Assembly: GCA_015178975.1 (NCBI GenBank)
Contig: WHVD01000163.1
Location: forward strand, 62,001 to 126,000
Reading direction: 5' to 3'
Length of the DNA stretch: 64,000 nucleotides
Source of the DNA: Hysterangium stoloniferum
Taxonomy: Eukaryota; Basidiomycota; Agaricomycetes; Hysterangiales; Hysterangiaceae
Below are positions 57,661-64,000 of this stretch, in pieces (within the stretch, counting starts at the first letter, position 1; the number at the start of each line of letters is the position of its first letter). Made by a program: the position numbers and the translations under genes. The notes below the pieces were generated by a model that saw nothing but the letters and a program-made list of their open reading frames with translations, was not told where the DNA came from and searched no databases.

Positions 57661-59510
57661 GTCCCCCAAACGAAATGGGACTTGCACAACCTTCCCAGAA
57701 ACGATGAGACTGACGAGGCGGATTTTACTCTCTCGAATCCACAATTACTTATAGAGATCAATGAGAATTACGCTAAGGAACTTCGTGACGGATACCAGAA
57801 AGATCCCGCTTTCAGGAATTATTACGCCGCCGATCCCATTTCTCCAAACATGGTAGCCACTCCTTCGCATTATTTTATCGGCAAGAATAAGCTATTGTTC
57901 TTTTGAGATTCGGACTGGAAAAATTGAATCTGTGTTCCTAGCAGCATGATGACAACCATACTCAAGCTGATACACGATAATCCTTTCGAACGAGCTCATG
58001 CAGGTGGCCACAGGCTCTTTAATCTGATGAAAGACCGTTTCTTCTGGCCGAGGATGTTGCAGGACTGCATGGCATACGCTCACAGCTGTGACATATGCCA
58101 GAAAACTAAAATTGATCATTCCGCTCGACAAGGAGCCCTTTGACCCACGGATGTACCCCCTAAGGCCGTTTGAGGTTGTCTCAATGGACCTGATTACCGG
58201 ATTGCCTCCTTCTACAGAGGGCAGTTATTCCGCCATCTTCGTCGCCGTGGATAAACTCACGCGCTTCTTGATCTGTGAACCCACCACTTCAGATCTATCC
58301 GCAGAAGGATTCGCGCGAATCTTCGTGAATAAAGTAGCCGCTCCTTTTGGCCTGCCTTCAAGGATAATCTGTGATCGAGACAAAAGGTGGACCTGTAGGT
58401 TTTGGAGAGAAGTCTGCAAAGTATACGGAAGTGCCCTTGCAGTATCCTCGTCCCACCATCCTCAGACCGATGGTCAAACGGAGAACGCTAATGCTATTGT
58501 GGAGCAAATGCTCAGAGTGTACTGCGCCTCTTCGAAGGAGGAATAGTCTAAATGGACTCAAGTAGTGGCTCATACCTACAATTCGACGGTTCAAAGCTCA
58601 ACAAGCTATGCACCAGCCTTTTTGCTGATGGGCTACTTACCAAGAGGAATGTCTAGCTGTCTAGGAGGGGATGACCCTGTGGTTCCCAGAGAATTATCAG
58701 ATAGCCCTGTAGCCGACCAATGGATCTTAGAATTGGAAAATCACCGACAAGTGGCGCGGGATTCGATTGTGCGAGCACAAGAGACCCAAGCTCGCAGTTA
58801 CAACAAGAGACCCAAGCTCGCAGTTACAACAAGAGACCCAAGCTCGCAGTTACAACAAGAGACCCAAGCTCGCAGTTACAACAAGAGACCCAAGCTCGCA
58901 GTTACAACAAGAGACCCAAGCTCGCAGTTACAACAAGAGACCCAAGCTCGCAGTTACAACAAGAGACCCAAGCTCGCAGTTACAACAAGAGACCCAAGCT
59001 CGCAGTTACAACAAGAGACCCAAGCTCGCAGTTACAACAAGAGACCCAAGCTCGCAGTTACAACAAGAGACCCAAGCTCGCAGTTACAACAAGAGACCCA
59101 AGCTCGCAGTTACAACAAGAGACCCAAGCTCGCAGTTACAACAAGAGACCCAAGCTCGCAGTTACAACAAGAGATGGAGATTAGTGGAAGATATCTCAGA
59201 GGGAGATTATGTTCTGATTAATCCCCATTCTCTCGAGCTCGTCAAGGCCAAGGGACCCGGAAGAAAACTTATACAAAGACAGATAGGGCTGTTTGAGGTC
59301 TTGGAAAAGATCAATCCTCAAGTCTTCCGACTCCGCATCCCCTCGGAATATCAATTACATCCAGTGATTAATCGAGACCATCTTAAAAAGTACCACCTCT
59401 CCCCTAAGGAATTCGGATCGAGGGAGCTACTTGAGAACCCTCAAGAACTCAATCGTAACAACGAGGAGTACGAAGTAGAAGCTATGGTAGGGCACAAAAA
59501 GCATCTTTAG
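57661..59510 (+). pseudogene. pol: E2 integrase, frameshifted by a 26-bp repeat expansion
   Basis: Zinc-binding part HAGGHRLFNLMKD and CDICQKTK (about 57980-58110). Core: SMDLITGLPP near 58180, RIICDRDKRWTCRF near 58360 and SSHHPQTDGQTENANAIVEQ near 58450, giving D, D and E. C-terminal linker from 59175 (DISEGDYVLINP, LFEVLEKINPQVFRL). Defects against E1: TGA at 57903 and 58140 (CGA in E1), one extra C near 58160, TGG to TAG at 58543, and 14 extra 26-bp units. The chromodomain is deleted: AMVGHKKH at 59500 is followed directly by the end of ORF3. Confidence 0.85.
58781..59170 (+). repeat. 26-bp tandem repeat, 15 perfect copies, in integrase
   Basis: The unit GAGACCCAAGCTCGCAGTTA plus CAACAA is repeated exactly 15 times (390 bp) without a mismatch. 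E1 has one copy at the same place. Fourteen extra copies add 364 nt, which is not a multiple of three. All three frames are open through the array. Confidence 0.95.
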
Positions 59511-60030
59511 CGGAGGATATAGAACAGGTGGAACTTTCCATGTTTCGGTCCTTACTTGTCAACTCCTCTTGTGTTCTTCCTGACCACACACCAACCCACT
59601 CTGCAGTGGACCTCATTGACTTGTTGGAGCAACTGTTGCCAGATTTGGACACTTCGAGAGGAATCAGGAATCCCCTCTGGGGGAGACATGAGCTCCACAC
59701 CGCTCATCACTCCTACCCCGCCATCACTACACCCTCGACCCCCTCTCCTTGCCCGTATAACTGACACTTCCGCAGATCGCGTTCACGCCATAATTTGAAC
59801 GCGCCAGAAGGCCTACGGTCGTTGGGTCTCGTCGATCCAAAAACTGGATGGGTTGACATCTGCCAATGACGCTTCAAGGCGGGAGGACATCGCTCTTTCC
59901 TTTCGTGCCAAGCGTCTCACCTGGGGCAACGCTATCCTACACCTTGGGGGTTCATCGCAGGACGCATGGGGAGGAGTTCCAAGCGTCCTTCGACATCTTC
60001 TTTGACATAGCTCTTCGACCTGGGGGGCAC
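59505..60030 (+). pseudogene. E2 third-ORF remnant
   Basis: QVELSMFRSLLVNSSCVLP, SAVDLIDLLEQLLPDLDTS and GGSSQDAWGGVPSVLRHLL match the C-terminal part of E1 ORF3. The first two-thirds are missing. The left edge joins the pol end at GCAT, present at both break points in E1 (22026 and 24261), so a microhomology deletion of about 0.9 kb is likely. A CTGGGGGGCAC polypurine tract precedes the LTR. Confidence 0.65.
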
Positions 60031-61215
60031 TGTGAGAGGTATGGCGAAATACACTCAGGAAATATAGTCGGATGTGCTCTTACTATATTTCCTTTATTAT
60101 TTCTATTTTCTCTCTTTCATTATATCTATAATTAGTTCGACGACCTATGTATGCAGTACATTGACTCTTGTGGGCGCACACACGCCAGACTTATGTATTC
60201 TAGCGCCCGTAGTTTAGAACTCAGACACTTTTTACACCGCAACCACGACTTACCCAGACACCCGTTAGTGTCCTGTAAGTTGTGATTGGTGTATCGTCTC
60301 GACCGTCACAGACGGGCTTTAGCTACTCATTCAAACCGAGTTTCGAACTGTACCAGTCGAAACTCAATCCCTATCTCAACTCGTGTGGACTACATCCACG
60401 CTACTCTATTATTTGACTCTCTAACTAGTCTACTTGCACTCGAGCAGTTGTCCAGAATCGCACTTAACCAGTCGATTCTGCTTATTCGTTCTAGCTATCT
60501 ACCTTACTTTAGATAGCTACTTCTCTCTACCATATTGAACTAAGTAGTCAATACATTGTGGTATCGTACTTCAACAGTCGATATTCTTCGTATATAGAAC
60601 GGTTATGTTAAGTGCCGTGTCGGGAACGTATTCCGGAACTATCGGGAAGTCACCGGGAAGTCGGGAACTACTAGATAGGGTCAGGACGTCGGCTTCAGCT
60701 TATGTGCTGCGCCTCTACGCAAACGCTCAATGTCCTTAATTTCGGAGGTGAGACTTATGATGGGAGTTACGGATATTCAGAGTTCCGAAGAGTTCCGAAT
60801 ATCGAGCGTACAGAAAGACGGGAGAAGGAATAAGAAACTAAGTCGATATCAGATCTAAGGTAAAGTACAAATTCACGGAAACTAATATAAGTCTGCTCGT
60901 TATTGTACTACAAACTAAGGCCATAATAAGACGGAAACGGAAGTGTTCTTAAAACGGAAATACAATAAGACATATTAGGAAGGCAATATTCCGTAACGGG
61001 AATATAACAAACAAACGAGTGAATACTTGTCAACGGACAAATTACCAAATGCGGAACAAGGGAAGAATGCGGATGATACGGTAACTATGATGTTCCGTAG
61101 TCGGAGGTCAAAAGTCGGAAGTCGGGGATCGGAAGTCGGGAGTGGGAGACCGGAAGTCGGATATTGAAACATCCGGGAACGGGTCGTAACAGGTTAGAAC
61201 TTCTACCACTCTTCA
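60031..61215 (+). mobile_element. 3' LTR of E2, interrupted by LTR D
   Basis: Collinear with the 5' LTR. It lacks about 36 bp between two AGTCAATAC repeats (51707 and 51738 in the 5' LTR), and it contains solo LTR D at 60606-61191. It stops at CACTCTTCA, two or more bases before the normal end. Confidence 0.85.
60606..61191 (+). mobile_element. Solo LTR family D in E2 3' LTR, TSD GGTTA
   Basis: 586 bp from TGTTAAGTGCCG to GGTCGTAACA, flanked by GGTTA at 60601-60605 and 61192-61196. Contains the shared core GGCTTCAGCTTATGTGCTGC near 60690. Confidence 0.92.
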
Positions 61216-62381
61216 GAGGGAGTGGGTGAGTGCACGTGAAGGCGGATGAGGGGATTCTTAGTATGAGACTGTTACAGATGTATGAGGGTATTCTGAGTCG
61301 ATATTCTGATTGCCTAGTAACTACAACTACAGCGGGTTCATATACAAGTAACAGGCGTCTAGAAAATACTAACAGGGAGAAAGGTGGAGAACGGTATTAA
61401 CAATAAGCTTGACTAGGAATGGGAAGTTTATGATTAGTTCGGAGACCGATGATAACTGAGAGCAGAATTATGATAAAAGGAAATAGTTCGAGGACTACAA
61501 ATATAGATAGACATATGTGAAACATAGAATAGAACGGATCAACATAATAAAAGGGACGTATCAAAAGTTTAACCAGACAATACAAGTATTTTGACGTGGG
61601 CGTAAACAGAGCTTGATCATTGTGAAAGCATACGTCAGCTTCAGGGGCCGAGGTTTCTGAAATGGTGACTTGATGTGAAGAGTCGATAGATTCTGACCGC
61701 TCAATATATGAAGAATAGTGTTTATTCAACTACTATTAAGGAGTATTGACCGTTCAGTACAATACTATAGATTATGAGACTGATAGTACTAGTATAAGGA
61801 CACACTACACGTCACAGGAGCAACTGTACAGTTGCTTGTGATGACTAGAATTAGAGAATAGAAGAGTTGACCTTTACGGTACAACTGGTAGCTAGAGGTA
61901 AAGAGATAATCAGCAAATGACTGAATATCTAGGGTAAAGAGATAGCAGCGCAAGTCGACTACAGTGTCGACAAGCGTGGAGTCCTGAGAGTGGAACTCGA
62001 CCTTCGCAGTTCAAGTCCAAATATTATCAGTATGCAAGAAGACGCTACCTTTATAGGTAGCAGAGATATTACCCTTGACACCTCTCGCTATTCGACGTCT
62101 GAGTCGTTACAAGGTGGTGTCTGCTGGGTAAAAAGGTGTCTGAGTTTCATTAGGTGCCGAGTGCACCCACAAGTATACACAATGCTTTGAACTAATGAAA
62201 TATGCAATATTCGAAGAATATAAAAGATAGAAAAATATGAATAAAATGTGTAAAATATAAATGAAATAAAAGGAGTGTTTTACCACAATGAAACTGTGGT
62301 AAAAGCATACTCCTCACACTTGAAAACGTTGATAAGTGGCGATAACCTCGGGACCGATAGGGTTGCAACACGGTCGTAACA
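61216..62381 (+). mobile_element. LTR family B, 5'-truncated, split by LTR C
   Basis: Collinear with 39575-40090 on both sides of the insertion, ending GGTCGTAACA at 62381. The left part of family B is missing at the junction with E2. Confidence 0.85.
61674..62318 (-). mobile_element. Solo LTR family C with TSD CTTGA
   Basis: 645 bp from TGTGAAGAGTCG to CTCCTCACA, flanked by CTTGA at 61669-61673 and 62319-62323. Its left end resembles the reverse complement of the E2 LTR end, so family C is related to family E and lies in minus orientation. Confidence 0.88.
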
Positions 62382-62384
62382 ACT

Positions 62385-62452
62385 GTCAATACTGGTTAGT
62401 AGTACTTGAGTAATCAATATTCTTTGCATATTGAACGGTCAGAATCTATCAA
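62385..62452 (+). mobile_element. Family C LTR end fragment
   Basis: About 70 bp matching the 3' end of LTR C in plus orientation (ATTGAACGGTCAGAATCTAT, ACTCTTCA), wedged between LTR B and LTR A pieces. Confidence 0.55.
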
Positions 62453-62454
62453 CT

Positions 62455-62735
62455 CTTCATAATCCTCGTCAGAGCCCACAGGCTCCGACTCTCCTATCAC
62501 TTGACCCCCAACCTATCATCACTCAACCTCGACTCTGTGGCTTTCCTGCCATCGACCTCCCCGACTCCTGACCTATCACCCATCCCTGGACTCCCTGGGA
62601 TTCTGTCTGCCCATCTGAAATTGGACAAGATGATCTTGTGAGGGTGCAGCCTATAAGCTGAAGCCAAGTCCTACTGGCTTTCCCACGGGTTTCTCTGGAA
62701 ACCCTCTGATAAGCTCTGTGCATGTGTCCTAACAA
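62455..62735 (-). mobile_element. LTR family A fragment, reverse orientation
   Basis: Matches the first part of family A in reverse, including the core (CTATAAGCTGAAGCCAAGTC), and ends GTCCTAACA at 62735. Confidence 0.75.
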
Positions 62736-63299
62736 ACTATCAGCCTCAGAAAGCTTGCATTGTATGATGAGATCTGGTAGGCAGAATGACCAGAATTCAA
62801 GAGGGAGAGGATGTGTTTGCATTGAGAAGTAGAAAGAGGCTGCATGTTGGAATCAACAGACTGTTGTGGTCTGTTTGTTATGTGTTGAATGTTTTGAACA
62901 TGTCACATGATTACACAATCAAATACAATTTAACGATGGATAAGAAAGACCAGTACAACCTGCCCTTTCATCTACAGAATGAAAGCAAAAAAGGGTTGCA
63001 ATGATACTCCTGTACAAAATATTTAATATCTCAACAATGAGTGAATATTTTTGAACAAACCTGCCTCTCATGTTAAAGTTCAGAAACAGGGCTTTCTAAT
63101 GTATATTTTCTCCTCATTTTAGCTAATTTACTTCTGGAGTTATAAGCATTTGAGTTAAAATTTACTGAACATTGCAACCCTTCTTTTGCTTACTGTAGAT
63201 CTTTGAACTAATGTAAATACTATCAAATGCAAGATGTAATAGTAGAAATAGAGGAGGAAGCATAGGAAGCAAAATATGTATAATCAGAAACATATTTTA
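62736..63299. other. AT-rich stretch, no gene
   Basis: A 72-codon plus ORF (62786-63004) has no recognisable motif and no family match by eye. Nothing else is supportable. Confidence 0.3.
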
Positions 63300-64000
63300 G
63301 GATACCTCTCACACTTAGTAATTCAGCCCTCTGGTCAATTGAGCTAAGTGTTGATCTTCATCTCCTATCATACTATCTGCTCTGTTTGAAATACCAGAGC
63401 ACCCTAACAGTTCATATAAGGGTGTAATACATACAGTACATTGAAGCCAAGCTTCACTACATTTATAGAGTCAGATCTCCTGACTAGTATGATCTCTTTC
63501 ATTGGCCCCCTGATTAACTTGTGTCTTATCATCAGCCTCTCTGACTTAGAGCCTCTCCCCCCTCCTAGGCTTAGATATTAATAGATATGTTTTGTGAGTC
63601 ACTATAAATACCTACAGTACAATACACAGTACCTCAGTCAACTTACTATCATTTTTCATATCAACTGAGTAACTCTATTTGTAATAGTCCCATTTTCATC
63701 ACAGCATTTCTCTCACCAGGTTGCTCCAAGGATACGAGTCTATCACTTTGCCTCATTCCCCCACAATATAAATATAGTTTTCTATTAAAAATATGTAGTA
63801 TGAGTTGACTCATTGTAATACACAATCTACAAGGATTTAATAGACTTGTAATAGAAGTACTTGTGTCTCAATCAATGTGTCAGTTAGTGAATTACCTTCT
63901 GACATGATAGGTTTGGTGCTAGTTTAGGTGTACACTAGTAAAATCATGCATTAACTTCCAAAGGCATGGTCCACAATTAGTATTTTCATATGAAAAGTTG
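63300..64000 (+). repeat. Dispersed repeat G, longest copy, runs off the window
   Basis: Left half matches 38930-39240 and right half is the reverse complement of 45640-45840. A TATA-like CACTATAAATACC near 63600 suggests an LTR with its promoter here. The end lies beyond the window. Confidence 0.55.

Larger units (their letters stand above)
51189..61215 (+). mobile_element. Tf2-like Ty3/gypsy element E2, nearly complete but inactive
   Basis: Order: 5' LTR, primer-binding region, gag with zinc knuckle, protease, reverse transcriptase, RNase H, integrase, remnant third ORF, polypurine tract, 3' LTR. The integrase follows the RNase H, so it is Ty3/gypsy. Gag and pol are in different frames (pol is -1 relative to gag across 54823-54886). 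The left flank ATACC is a candidate target site. The right end has lost the final CA of the LTR at its junction with LTR B. Confidence 0.9.

Noticed and set aside
58781-59170. Regular 26-bp repeats suggestive of a CRISPR array
   Set aside because: No spacers between units, eukaryotic retroelement context, and the unit exists once in E1 as integrase coding sequence. It is a minisatellite.
1-64000. Operons, ribosome-binding sites, prophage or bacterial insertion sequences
   Set aside because: Spliceosomal introns, LTR retrotransposons and fungal kinase families show a eukaryotic fungal genome, so bacterial-type signals are not expected.

Overview
The window looks like a transposon-rich stretch of a filamentous basidiomycete genome. 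The best guess is an Agaricomycete of the Rhizoctonia/Ceratobasidium type. Supporting signs are spliceosomal introns of about 48-60 nt with GTRAGT-like donors, families of degenerate fungal protein-kinase-like genes, and Ty3/gypsy chromoviruses of the Tf2-like kind. The species is an inference. All coordinates were read by eye, and no alignment or database search was run.

Layout. 0-19 kb is mostly decayed host sequence. It holds two large remnants (815-1621, 16772-17902) and one scrap (14.4-14.9 kb) of an S33 proline-iminopeptidase-like gene. The two large copies share more than 1 kb of downstream flank, so this is a segmental duplication. Between them lie one well-resolved seven-exon membrane-protein gene (3421-5928, minus) whose largest exon is a GC-rich minisatellite, and a gene remnant with a SAP-like motif in which an intron-plus-exon unit is tandemly duplicated (8910-10001, minus).

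19-31.5 kb is nested retrotransposon sequence: a 5'-truncated Tf2-like element (E1, 19052-25412) with a 1.3-kb solo LTR inside it, further LTRs, and a chromovirus fragment (E4) in minus orientation. 32.2-37.3 kb returns to host-like sequence: a fungal kinase-like gene (minus) and a multi-exon Pro/Ser/Tyr-rich gene with a triplicated two-exon unit, cut at its 3' end by a Ty1/copia gag remnant. 38-45.5 kb is again nested LTRs around a second minus-oriented chromovirus (E3). E3 appears to carry a spliced antisense gene between its integrase stop and its 3' LTR. 45.6-50.4 kb has a tRNA-like sequence and two more kinase pseudogenes.

51.2-61.2 kb is a nearly complete Tf2-like element (E2) with both LTRs, gag with a zinc knuckle, protease, reverse transcriptase, RNase H, integrase and a remnant third ORF. 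All its ORFs are broken, and its integrase holds 15 perfect 26-bp tandem repeats. 61.2-64 kb is a pile of further LTR fragments.

How it fits together. At least eight LTR families can be separated. Seven solo insertions, plus an eighth with one mismatch, are bounded by readable 5-bp target-site duplications and TG...CA-type ends, which gives a relative insertion order. Most retroelement nonsense codons are CGA to TGA, and LTR differences fall mostly at CpG, which suggests methylation-linked C-to-T mutation. The most original signal is the antisense Cys-cluster plus coiled-coil gene in E3, with a recognisable relative at the same place in E4.
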